NCBI GenBank assembly: GCA_029007015.1
Contig: JAQXHB010000094.1
Span: 1 to 30,178 of the forward strand
Length of the DNA stretch: 30,178 bases
Source of the DNA: Bacillota bacterium
Lineage (GTDB): Bacteria > Bacillota > Clostridia > Oscillospirales > Acutalibacteraceae
Reading direction: 5' to 3'
In this document: piece by piece, positions 7,837 to 15,007 of the stretch
Position numbering within the stretch: the first letter of the stretch is position 1
How the letters are laid out: the number at the start of each line of letters is the position of its first letter
Translations under genes and position numbers: made by a program
The notes under the pieces: generated by a model
The model's input: only the letters and a program-made list of their open reading frames with translations
What the model was told of the DNA's origin: nothing
The model's database searches: none

Positions 7837-8508
7837 TTACAAAATCTGCTCAATCTGCCGCAGGTCGGTGACAGTGTAATCAACCCAGTCGACACTGTCA
7901 GCGGCGTGGGGATTGTACCAGCAGGTGCGCATGCCATAGTCGGCGCCACCCCTCATATCGGCGGTCAGCGAGTCGCCTATCATTATCGCCTCGTCAGGGC
8001 GGCAGGGCGGCAGCCTGTCAAAGCACAAGTCAAAAAAGCGCTTGGACGGCTTATCGGCACCGATATCGGCAGAGACGAAAAATTTATCTACATACTGCTC
8101 CAGACCGGCCTCTCTCATTCGCTCGGCCTGATGCCCGTGCGAGGCATTACTGGCCACACAGACAGTGTACTTACCGCTGAGATACTTTAGCGCCTCTGCC
8201 GCGCCGTCGATGGGCACCGCGCTGTAGGTTAGCCCCTCGAAAAACATACCCTCAAAGGCGGCGGCATCGGCCGAAATACCCAGTTGAGCAAATATCAGGC
8301 CCCAGCGAATCTCATGCAGTCTCTCACGGGTCAGTTCGCCCCGCTCCAGCCGCCGCCACAACTCGTTGTTGACACTTTGAAATGTGTCGAACATGATGTC
8401 GCTGTACTCAATGCCAAACTCGGCACAGGTATTCTTTATCGACTGCCGCGCGCCCTCATCAAAGTCGAGCAGTGTATTGTCAATGTCAATAAATACAACT
8501 TTTATCAT
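7837..8508 (-). CDS. HAD superfamily hydrolase, YjjG/subfamily IA type
   Basis: A 223-residue cytoplasmic phosphatase-like enzyme. Motif I is FIDIDNTLLDF with the catalytic pair D8 and D10, motif II is VASNAS, motif III lysine lies in GADKPSKRFF, and motif IV is MIGDSLTADMRGGADYGM. The cap region follows motif I directly (subfamily IA). YjjG-type enzymes are nucleotide monophosphatases, but the substrate cannot be assigned from motifs alone. The ATG at 8508 has AGGAG (8515-8519) 6 bases upstream; the frame is open to 8538 but that start has no such element. The gene is the last of the long minus-strand run and ends at the bidirectional terminator. Confidence 0.92.
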   Translation of the reverse strand: MIKVVFIDIDNTLLDFDEGARQSIKNTCAEFGIEYSDIMFDTFQSVNNELWRRLERGELTRERLHEIRWGLIFAQLGISADAAAFEGMFFEGLTYSAVPIDGAAEALKYLSGKYTVCVASNASHGHQAERMREAGLEQYVDKFFVSADIGADKPSKRFFDLCFDRLPPCRPDEAIMIGDSLTADMRGGADYGMRTCWYNPHAADSVDWVDYTVTDLRQIEQIL

Positions 8509-8520
8509 TCTAAACTCCTG

Positions 8521-8551
8521 AAAGAGAGCGGCAACCATTACGGTTGCTGCC
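8521..8551 (-). terminator. Possible terminator between the M18 peptidase and HAD genes
   Basis: GCAACC (8531-8536) and GGTTGC (8542-8547) form a stem around a 5-base loop, with weaker pairing outside it. On the minus strand the tail is only CTCTCTTTC, a poor U-tract. On the plus strand a better ATTTTT tail follows, but no plus gene is present. It lies directly after the aminopeptidase stop. Confidence 0.4.
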
Positions 8552-8556
8552 GATTT

Positions 8557-9945
8557 TTACTGATAAAACACGCTGATGGCACGGTAAACCATATACACAT
8601 CGTGCTTGGCGACCACCTCAAACGGCGCGTGCATGGACAGCACCGGCACACCGATATCAATGACATCGGCGCCGAGATTTGCAATAAACATTGCCACAGT
8701 TCCACCGCCGCCCAAATCGACGCGGCCGAGTTCGGCCATCTGCCACTGGACACCGGCCGAATTGAGCATGCGGCGTATCTCACCGACAAACTCGGCCGAC
8801 GCGTCAGAGGTGCCGCTCTTGCCGCGTGCTCCGGTGTACTTGGCCAGCGCCGCGCCGTAGTTGATGAACGCGGCGTTGCGACGCTCCAGAACATCGGCAA
8901 ATGTCGGGTCATACGCGGCAGTAACATCGGCAGACAGACACTTGCTGTTCTCAAGCGCGGTGTGTCCGCGGCCGCCCTGCATCTCGGCCAGATAGGTGAT
9001 GAAATATTTAAGGTAGGACGCATTCAGACCGGTGTTGCCGTCCGAGCCGATTTCCTCTTTATCGGCCAGTACGGTGACGGCCGTGTACTTGGGCGCTTCA
9101 CAGCCGAGTATAGCCATCAGCGCCGGATATGCGCAAACGCGGTCATCATGACCGTATGCACCAATCATCGAGCGGTCAAAGCCAATGTCGCGCGCCTTGA
9201 AGGCCGGCACCAGTTCCAGTTCAGCCGACAAAAAGTCCTCCTCGACCATCCCGTACTTTTCGTTAAGCAGGCTCAGGATATTCAGTTTGACTGCTTCAGA
9301 TGCGTCATCGTCAAGAAATGGACGACTGCCGATTAAAATATTGAGTTCCTCGCCGCGTATGCCGTCGGCAAGGGTGCGCTTGGACTGCTCGGCGGCCAAA
9401 TGGGGCAGCAGGTCGGTCACCACAAAGCAGGGGTCGCCCTCATCCTCGCCGAGGTGTACCTCCACCGTTTGACCGTCGGCGCGCGACACGACGCCGTGCA
9501 GTGCCAGCGGAATGGTCGTCCACTGGTACTTCTTGATACCGCCGTAGTAGTGGGTCTTAAACAGCGCCATTTCGCTGTCCTCATACATCGGGTTGGGCTT
9601 GAGGTCGAGGCGCGGCGAGTCAATGTGCGATGCCGCTATGCGTACACCATGCTCAACCGGCTCTGTACCAATGACGGCCAGTATGACCGCCTTGCCTCGG
9701 TTTACATAATACACTTTATCGCCGGCGTTGTACTTTGCCTTGCTGTCAAATGGGACAAATCCGGCCTCTTTGGCGGCGGCGACGGCGAATTTGACCGCCT
9801 CGCGCTCGGTCTTGGCCCTGTCAAGAAACACCTTATACTGCTCGCAAAAGGCGTCCGCATCGGCAGTGACGCCGAGGTTGGCGCCGTGCTTTTTATTATA
9901 AAACAGTTTGTCTTTCATCTGCTCCGATTTGCTTTTATCAGCCAT
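8557..9945 (-). CDS. M18 family (aspartyl) aminopeptidase
   Basis: A 462-residue zinc metallopeptidase that removes N-terminal residues, classically acidic ones, from peptides in the cytoplasm. Seen motifs are ASHIDSPRLDLKPNP (first metal histidine and aspartate), GAYGHDDRVCAYPAL (metal-binding aspartates), ADKEEIGSDGNTG (catalytic and metal glutamates), the SADVTAAYDP aspartate and a C-terminal histidine in LSMHAPFEV. Order and length fit family M18. The ATG at 9945 has AAGGGG about 10 bases upstream; the TTG at 9954 would sit almost on top of that element. The start overlaps the coaE stop by 8 bases, suggesting coupled translation. Confidence 0.93.
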   Translation of the reverse strand: MADKSKSEQMKDKLFYNKKHGANLGVTADADAFCEQYKVFLDRAKTEREAVKFAVAAAKEAGFVPFDSKAKYNAGDKVYYVNRGKAVILAVIGTEPVEHGVRIAASHIDSPRLDLKPNPMYEDSEMALFKTHYYGGIKKYQWTTIPLALHGVVSRADGQTVEVHLGEDEGDPCFVVTDLLPHLAAEQSKRTLADGIRGEELNILIGSRPFLDDDASEAVKLNILSLLNEKYGMVEEDFLSAELELVPAFKARDIGFDRSMIGAYGHDDRVCAYPALMAILGCEAPKYTAVTVLADKEEIGSDGNTGLNASYLKYFITYLAEMQGGRGHTALENSKCLSADVTAAYDPTFADVLERRNAAFINYGAALAKYTGARGKSGTSDASAEFVGEIRRMLNSAGVQWQMAELGRVDLGGGGTVAMFIANLGADVIDIGVPVLSMHAPFEVVAKHDVYMVYRAISVFYQ

Positions 9946-10558
9946 TACAATCAATCCCCTTCATAGATTTAATTTTATCAAAAGCGTCGGCGGCAAGCGA
10001 CTGGAGCGCCGCAAAATCGCCGTCGTTGGCAATTGCGATGTCGCACCGCTCGGCGTACCAGCGATTGTCCTGTTGTGCCGACATGCGGCGCAGTGCCTGC
10101 TCCTTGGTAAGGCCGTCGCGCTCCATAATGCGCTCAAGCCGCACCCTGTCGTCTGCCGTAACGGCAACGGTGACACCGCACATATCGCACACGCCGCTCT
10201 CAAACAGCGTCGGCGCATCGAGCACGATATACTCATGCTCGGCCGATACCCTGTTTATAGTTTCGCTCAGTCGGCGCCTAATATGCGGGTGAGTGATGCC
10301 ATTGAGTGTCGCTGTACCCTCACCGGTCGCAAAGGCAAGTTCAGCCAGCCGTTTGCGGTCAAGACTGCCGTCATCAAGCAATATCTCGCGGCCAAACGCA
10401 TCGACCAACTCGGTCAGCGCCGGCTCGCCCGGACATACAACTTCGCGCGCGACCGAGTCGCAGTCGATTACAAATGCGCCGAGTGACTCAAACACGGCGG
10501 CCACCGCGCCCTTGCCGGCGCCGGTCGGCCCGGTCAGTCCGATTACTGTATTTTTCAC
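9938..10558 (-). CDS. coaE: Dephospho-CoA kinase
   Basis: A 206-residue cytoplasmic kinase catalysing the last step of coenzyme A synthesis, phosphorylation of the 3'-hydroxyl of dephospho-CoA by ATP. The N-terminus has the family sequence VIGLTGPTGAGKG, then VIDCDSVAREVV (conserved aspartate after the second strand) and the region around HPHIRRRLSE. Length is normal for the family. The P-loop ends GKG rather than the usual GKS/GKT. Translation starts at GTG 10558 with AGGTGG 7 bases upstream, and the start overlaps the stop of the tsaC-like gene by 4 bases (GTGA). It overlaps the M18 peptidase gene downstream. Confidence 0.94.
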   Translation of the reverse strand: MKNTVIGLTGPTGAGKGAVAAVFESLGAFVIDCDSVAREVVCPGEPALTELVDAFGREILLDDGSLDRKRLAELAFATGEGTATLNGITHPHIRRRLSETINRVSAEHEYIVLDAPTLFESGVCDMCGVTVAVTADDRVRLERIMERDGLTKEQALRRMSAQQDNRWYAERCDIAIANDGDFAALQSLAADAFDKIKSMKGIDCNG

Positions 10559-11595
10559 AGTGTCACCACCTCAAACGCGGCCGCCCTCAGCAGACGGTTA
10601 TATACCGCCAGCCCGACGCCGCTTCTGCTCGGGGCATGAGCGTAAATTACCTCAGCACCCAGTTGGTCTGCGCGACGCAGTGCGGTGAATATGCCGTGTG
10701 CTTGTGAGCGGTCGTCGCCTTGCCTGCCGTACGCGACATGCGGCAGTTGACCGAGCAAAGGCACATCCTCCTCAAAGCAGACTGCGGCCGCAGGCTGTGC
10801 CGAGCGGCACACATACCCCGCATACTGCTCGCAGTCGCCATCGACCATGATGACCTTTGTCTTGGGCGCGTAGTGCTTATACTTCATACCGGGCGATGAC
10901 ACCCGGCCGGTCAGTTGGCTTGACAAAACGGCGCTGTCCACCGCGACCGGCCCGATTACCGCCTCAAGTTGTTCGAGGGTTATGCCGCCGGGGCGAAGCA
11001 GACGCGCCTGCCCGTCGGCCAACAAAACGACCGTCGACTCAACGCCGATCTCGCAGTCATCCGACATCACTATGCAGTCCACCCTGCCCATCATATCGGC
11101 AATTGCATATTCTGCCGTTGTGGGGCTGGGACTGCCCGACAAATTGGCCGACGGCGCCGCCAATGGGCACCCGCAGTGCCTGATTATCTGCCGAGCAATG
11201 GGGTTGGACGGCATGCGTACCGCAACCGTATCAAGTCCGGCAGACACCGACGCCGGTATTTTGTCGCCGCGGCGCATAATCATGGTCAGCGGGCCCGGCC
11301 AGTAGGCCTCGGCCAGCCGCCGCGCGCTGTCGGGCACCTCGGAGACAATATCACCGAGCATATCCATGTCGGCTATATGAACGATTAGTGGATTGTCCTG
11401 CGGACGCCCCTTAGCCGCAAAAATGGCGGCGACAGCGTCACTGTCATAGGCGTTGGCGGCCAAGCCGTAGACCGTTTCGGTCGGAATGACAGCCAGCCCG
11501 CCTGAGCGCAGTATATCGGCCACCAATTGGATGCGGTCGTCCCGAACAGCGTCGGAATATATCTCAACAAGCCTTGTATCCATCACATTATTCAT
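10555..11595 (-). CDS. tsaC: L-threonylcarbamoyladenylate synthase, long Sua5/YwlC form
   Basis: A 346-residue enzyme making threonylcarbamoyl-AMP from threonine, bicarbonate and ATP, the first step of the t6A37 modification of ANN-decoding tRNAs. The N-terminal YrdC domain (about 20-205) has VIPTETVYGLAANAYD, AAKGRPQDNPLIVHI and SANLSGSPSPTT. The C-terminal Sua5 domain (about 215-345) is introduced by the linker SSPGMKYKHYAPK. Presence of the second domain distinguishes it from the short TsaC of E. coli. The ATG at 11595 overlaps the prfA stop by 8 bases, so the two translation-related genes are coupled. RF1 and Sua5/YwlC are also near neighbours in Bacillus-type genomes. Confidence 0.95.
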   Translation of the reverse strand: MNNVMDTRLVEIYSDAVRDDRIQLVADILRSGGLAVIPTETVYGLAANAYDSDAVAAIFAAKGRPQDNPLIVHIADMDMLGDIVSEVPDSARRLAEAYWPGPLTMIMRRGDKIPASVSAGLDTVAVRMPSNPIARQIIRHCGCPLAAPSANLSGSPSPTTAEYAIADMMGRVDCIVMSDDCEIGVESTVVLLADGQARLLRPGGITLEQLEAVIGPVAVDSAVLSSQLTGRVSSPGMKYKHYAPKTKVIMVDGDCEQYAGYVCRSAQPAAAVCFEEDVPLLGQLPHVAYGRQGDDRSQAHGIFTALRRADQLGAEVIYAHAPSRSGVGLAVYNRLLRAAAFEVVTL

Positions 11596-12664
11596 CCGAT
11601 TCTGCCCTTAATTTTTCTGCGCGGTCGGCGGTGATGAGCGCATCAATTATCTCGTCAATGTCGCCGTTGAGTATGGCTTCGAGCCGATAGAGAGTCAGCC
11701 CTATTCTGTGGTCGCTGACACGACCCTGAGGATAGTTGTATGTGCGTATCCGCTCACTGCGGTCGCCGGTGCCGACCTGTGACTTGCGCTCGCTGGCAAT
11801 CTTGCTCATTTGCTCGCTCTGCATCTGTTCGTATATGCGCGAGCGCAGTACCTTCATCGCCTTTTCCTTATTCTTGTGCTGACTGCGCTCGTCCTGACAC
11901 TCAACCACAATGCCGGTCGGTATGTGGGTGATGCGTATTGCCGACTCGGTTTTGTTAACATGCTGGCCGCCGGCGCCGCCCGAGCGGTAGGTATCTATCT
12001 GCAAATCGGCGGGGTTTATATCGACCTCGACATCATCCACCTCCGGCAATACGGCGACGGTCACGGTCGATGTGTGTATGCGTCCGGCCGCCTCGGTCTC
12101 GGGCACGCGCTGTACGCGGTGAACGCCGCTCTCAAATTTGAGCCGAGAATAGGCGCCTTCGCCCTCTATCATAAAACTGATTTCTTTAAATCCGCCAAGT
12201 TCGGTCTCGTTTGCGCTGATGATGTCCAGTTTCCATCGGCGCGCCTCGACATACATCGAATACATGCGGAACAACACACCTGCAAAGAGCGCCGCCTCCT
12301 CGCCGCCGGCGCCGCCGCGTATCTCGACAATGACATTTTTGTCATCGTTGGGGTCCTTTGGCAGCAACAGTATCTTAAGTTCATCGGATATCCGTTCAAT
12401 ATCCTCCTTCGCACCCGACAACTCATCCTCGACCATTTCCCGAAAATCCTTATCCAATCCACCGGCGTCAAGCAACTGGCGCGCCTCATCCAGATTTGCC
12501 TTTACGCGCAGATATTCGCGGTATTTTTCCACTATGGGTGATATCTGTTTGTGCTCGCGCATGAGATTTTTGAACTGCTCCTGGTCGCTGACAACATTGG
12601 CGTCGGATAACTGCCCGTCAATTTCATTGAGACGATTTTCAAACAGTTTAAGTTTATCAAACAA
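11588..12664 (-). CDS. prfA: Peptide chain release factor 1
   Basis: A 358-residue release factor that recognises UAA and UAG and triggers peptidyl-tRNA hydrolysis. In the chosen numbering the tripeptide anticodon P-E-T lies at 188-190 in RVPETEAAGRIHTS, and the catalytic GGQ at 232-234 in RSGGAGGQHVNKTESA. The start is TTG at 12664, giving MFDKLKLFENRLNE as in other RF1 proteins. It has an AAGGAGG 9 bases upstream and a normal family length. A longer frame to 12772 would add 36 unrelated residues and run through the DUF951 gene. It sits 20 bases after that gene and overlaps the tsaC gene by 8 bases. Confidence 0.95.
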   Translation of the reverse strand: MFDKLKLFENRLNEIDGQLSDANVVSDQEQFKNLMREHKQISPIVEKYREYLRVKANLDEARQLLDAGGLDKDFREMVEDELSGAKEDIERISDELKILLLPKDPNDDKNVIVEIRGGAGGEEAALFAGVLFRMYSMYVEARRWKLDIISANETELGGFKEISFMIEGEGAYSRLKFESGVHRVQRVPETEAAGRIHTSTVTVAVLPEVDDVEVDINPADLQIDTYRSGGAGGQHVNKTESAIRITHIPTGIVVECQDERSQHKNKEKAMKVLRSRIYEQMQSEQMSKIASERKSQVGTGDRSERIRTYNYPQGRVSDHRIGLTLYRLEAILNGDIDEIIDALITADRAEKLRAESDE

Positions 12665-12673
12665 ATGCAAAAC

Positions 12674-12680
12674 CCTCCTT
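12674..12680 (-). promoter_or_regulatory. Ribosome binding site that fixes the prfA TTG start
   Basis: AAGGAGG on the minus strand, located 9 bases before the TTG at 12664 and just after the stop of the DUF951 gene overlapping it in part. No ATG lies in frame near the expected N-terminus. Confidence 0.75.
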
Positions 12681-12684
12681 TGGT

Positions 12685-12873
12685 TCAGTCGGCTGTGCCG
12701 CTGATGATTTTTTTGATATTTCTCTCGCACTTTGAGCGCGGCACCATGACCTCGCGCCCACAGCCGATACATTTTATCTTAAAGTCCATGCCGACACGCA
12801 GTACGGTGAACTGCTTACTGCCGCACGGATGCGGCTTTTTCATTTCGAGCGTGTCGCCCACATTAACATTCAC
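12685..12873 (-). CDS. DUF951 family small cysteine-containing protein
   Basis: A 62-residue protein of the DUF951 family, function not established. It has the family core VGDTLEMKKPHPCGSKQF followed by VLRVGMDFKIKCIGCGREVM and VPRSK. Cysteines 17, 35 and 38 (PHPCGS, CIGCG), possibly with 49, suggest a metal-binding or nucleic-acid-binding fold, which is inference. The GTG at 12873 was chosen because GGAGG (12881-12885) lies 7 bases before it and the length then matches the family. An ATG at 12918 would add 15 residues and start inside the upstream terminator stem. It sits between clpX and prfA. Confidence 0.85.
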   Translation of the reverse strand: MNVNVGDTLEMKKPHPCGSKQFTVLRVGMDFKIKCIGCGREVMVPRSKCERNIKKIISGTAD

Positions 12874-12900
12874 GGCAAAGCCTCCAATCGTGTCAGATAA

Positions 12901-12935
12901 CCAAAACAGCGCGAACAAATAAATCTTGTTCGCGC
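12901..12935 (-). terminator. Hairpin terminator after clpX
   Basis: On the minus strand GCGCGAACAA pairs perfectly with TTGTTCGCGC (12926-12935 and 12909-12918) around a 7-base loop, followed by TGTTTTGG. The stem is strong and the U-tract is interrupted, so termination may be partial. It begins 11 bases after the clpX stop. Confidence 0.7.
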
Positions 12936-12946
12936 CGCATAGCCAC

Positions 12947-14233
12947 TTATGCTATTGTCGCACGCTTGCCTCCCGCGCGAACAGCCTTATTCTCGCCCTC
13001 ACGAATGAGCAGCGGCTGACCGCCGTCAACACATTCGCCGGTGATTATTATTTTCTTTAGGTCGCTGTCGGACGGCGCATCATACATCACCGGGGTCAAA
13101 ATGCCCTCGATTATACTGCGCAGTCCTCTGGCGCCCGTCTTGCGCTCGATGGTTTTGGCCGCAATGGCGGTCAGCGCGTCGGGCTCAAACTCCAACTCGA
13201 CGCCGTCCATCGCCAGCAGGCACTGGTACTGCTTGATAACCGAATTTTTGGGTTCGGTCATGATGCGCACCATCGCCTCGGCGCTCAGCGGCTGAAGGGC
13301 TGTAACCACCGGCAGTCGTCCGACCAACTCGGGTATCAGGCCGAACTTGACCAAGTCCTGATGGGTCACATTGCGCATAACCTCGGCCGTGTCAGGCTCG
13401 GTCGACTGCTTTATCGCGGCGCCGAAGCCAAGACCCGAACCGGTAATGCGTTTCTCAACCTGCTTTTCGATGCCGTCAAATGCGCCGGCGCAAATAAACA
13501 GTATGTTGGAGGTGTCAATTTTTATAAACTCCTGCTGAGGATGTTTGCGCCCACCGTTTGGCGGCACATTTGATACCGTACCCTCCAAAATTTTGAGCAG
13601 TGCTTGCTGAACGCCCTCGCCGCTGACATCGCGCGTGATAGAGGGGTTCTCGCTCTTGCGGGCGATTTTGTCTATCTCGTCGATGTAAATGATGCCGCGC
13701 TCGGCACGCTCGACATCGTAATCGGCCGCCTGTATCAAGCGCAAAAGAGTGTTCTCGACATCCTCACCGACATATCCCGCCTCGGTCAAAGTGGTGGCGT
13801 CGGTAATGGCAAACGGAACATCCAGCACACGAGCCAGCGTCTGCGCCAGCAATGTCTTGCCGACGCCGGTGGGCCCGAGCAGCAGAATATTGCTTTTGTT
13901 CAGTTCCACATCGTCGCCGCCGTTGTGACGGATGCGCTTGTAGTGGTTGTAGACCGCCACGCTTAGAGCAACCTTGGCGTCGTCCTGACCGATGACATAT
14001 TCATCCAGGTGGCGCTTAATCTCGGCCGGAGTGGGCAACGGCTTGTCGTCCTCGGCGGCCTTGCCGTGAGCAGGCCGCACATATCGGCCCTCGTTAACTA
14101 TCTCGTAACAGGCCTCAATGCACTCGTTGCAAATATATACTCCGCCGCCCGAAACCAACTGGCGCACATCGTCGGCAGATTTGCCGCAAAAGGAGCAGCA
14201 AATATCCTTTTCAAAATTATCCTCGCGTGACAT
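12947..14233 (-). CDS. clpX: ATP-dependent Clp protease ATP-binding subunit ClpX
   Basis: A 428-residue AAA+ unfoldase that recognises, unfolds and feeds substrates to ClpP. The N-terminal zinc-binding domain has cysteines 13, 16, 35 and 38 (CSFC, CNEC). The AAA+ core carries Walker A GPTGVGKT (120-127), the GYVGEDVE pore-loop region, Walker B YIDEIDKI, the LGFG loop (GSGLGFGAAI) that contacts ClpP, and sensor 2 KTGARGLRSI. Length is typical. GGAGG precedes the ATG at 14233. It lies 23 bases after clpP and ends at a hairpin, forming the classic tig-clpP-clpX order. Confidence 0.98.
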   Translation of the reverse strand: MSREDNFEKDICCSFCGKSADDVRQLVSGGGVYICNECIEACYEIVNEGRYVRPAHGKAAEDDKPLPTPAEIKRHLDEYVIGQDDAKVALSVAVYNHYKRIRHNGGDDVELNKSNILLLGPTGVGKTLLAQTLARVLDVPFAITDATTLTEAGYVGEDVENTLLRLIQAADYDVERAERGIIYIDEIDKIARKSENPSITRDVSGEGVQQALLKILEGTVSNVPPNGGRKHPQQEFIKIDTSNILFICAGAFDGIEKQVEKRITGSGLGFGAAIKQSTEPDTAEVMRNVTHQDLVKFGLIPELVGRLPVVTALQPLSAEAMVRIMTEPKNSVIKQYQCLLAMDGVELEFEPDALTAIAAKTIERKTGARGLRSIIEGILTPVMYDAPSDSDLKKIIITGECVDGGQPLLIREGENKAVRAGGKRATIA

Positions 14234-14256
14234 TCTCTAACCTCCGCGCTAACTAA

Positions 14257-14838
14257 TCAGCGGTGTACGATAACCTTATCAATCAAGCCGTATTCAGCGG
14301 CCGCCTCGGCCGACATGAAATTGTCGCGCTCGGTGTCCTGTTCGATAATCTCAAGCGGCTTGCCGGTGTTCTCGGCCAAAATACGGTTAAGATTTGAACG
14401 GGTGCGCTTGATGTGGTCGGCGTGAATGAGAATATCGGTCGCCTGACCCTCGGCCTGACCCAAAGGCTGATGTATCATTATCTCGGAATTGGGCAGTGCA
14501 AAACGCTTGCCCTTTGCGCCGCTTGAAAGCAAAAACGCACCCATGCTGGCGGCCATGCCCATGCAAATGGTGGAAACATCGCACTTGATATACTGCATGG
14601 TGTCGTATATTGCCAGTCCGGCAGAAACCGAGCCGCCCGGGCTGTTGATATACAGGTTGATATCCTTCTCAGGGTCCTGACTTTCAAGATAGAGCAACTG
14701 TGCTATTATCAGGCTGGCAGTAGAATCGTTAACCTGATCCGACAGCACGACAATACGGTCGCCCAGCAGGCGTGAAAAAATATCGTAAGAACGCTCACCA
14801 CGACTGGTCTGTTCTACTACATAAGGCACTAAACTCAT
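14257..14838 (-). CDS. clpP: ATP-dependent Clp protease proteolytic subunit ClpP
   Basis: A 193-residue serine protease that assembles into the double-heptamer chamber fed by ClpX. The catalytic triad is visible: Ser98 in GMAASMGAF, His123 in MIHQPLG and Asp172 in TERDNFM. The handle region and N-terminus (SLVPYVVEQTSRGERSYDI) match the family, including the short processed N-terminus. AAAGGAG lies 8-10 bases before the ATG at 14838. It follows tig by 169 bases, a gap holding two stem-loops, so it may be separately controlled. Confidence 0.98.
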   Translation of the reverse strand: MSLVPYVVEQTSRGERSYDIFSRLLGDRIVVLSDQVNDSTASLIIAQLLYLESQDPEKDINLYINSPGGSVSAGLAIYDTMQYIKCDVSTICMGMAASMGAFLLSSGAKGKRFALPNSEIMIHQPLGQAEGQATDILIHADHIKRTRSNLNRILAENTGKPLEIIEQDTERDNFMSAEAAAEYGLIDKVIVHR

Positions 14839-14887
14839 TGTTCTTTCTCCTTTCGGCGCAAATAAGATTTACAATTATAATATTTAC

Positions 14888-14920
14888 AATTCCGGTATCG
14901 GCTGAACCGTTACCGGAATT
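14888..14920. other. Perfect 10-bp stem-loop in the clpP upstream region
   Basis: AATTCCGGTA (14888-14897) pairs with TACCGGAATT (14911-14920). An inner CGG/CCG pair (14899-14901 with 14907-14909) extends the hairpin past a T-T mismatch. There is no T-run on either side. It lies 50-80 bases before the clpP ATG, in the transcribed leader or in the promoter area. It could be an operator or an RNA processing/stability element. Confidence 0.55.
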
Positions 14921-14941
14921 ATAATGCGGTATTATTTAGGT

Positions 14942-14976
14942 GCGCGGCGCCCAAATTAAATATAGGCACACCGCGC
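14942..14976 (-). other. Stem-loop after tig, without U-tract
   Basis: On the minus strand GCGCGGTGTGCC and GGGCGCCGCGC pair over about 11 positions with a bulge and a G-T pair, around an AT-rich loop. It lies 32 bases after the tig stop. The following sequence (ACCTAAATAAT) is not a U-tract, so it is a weak terminator at best; RNA stabilisation is an alternative. Confidence 0.5.
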
Positions 14977-15007
14977 TATACTTATTCAGCAATTTTAAAA
15001 AAATCGG

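Noticed and set aside
12665..12772. 36-residue N-terminal extension of release factor 1
   Set aside because: It overlaps the DUF951 coding sequence in another frame and would make RF1 longer than the family; the TTG at 12664 has the Shine-Dalgarno.
14888..14920. Rho-independent terminator for tig
   Set aside because: The stem is good but no T-run follows on the minus strand and it is close to clpP; kept only as a stem-loop of unknown role.
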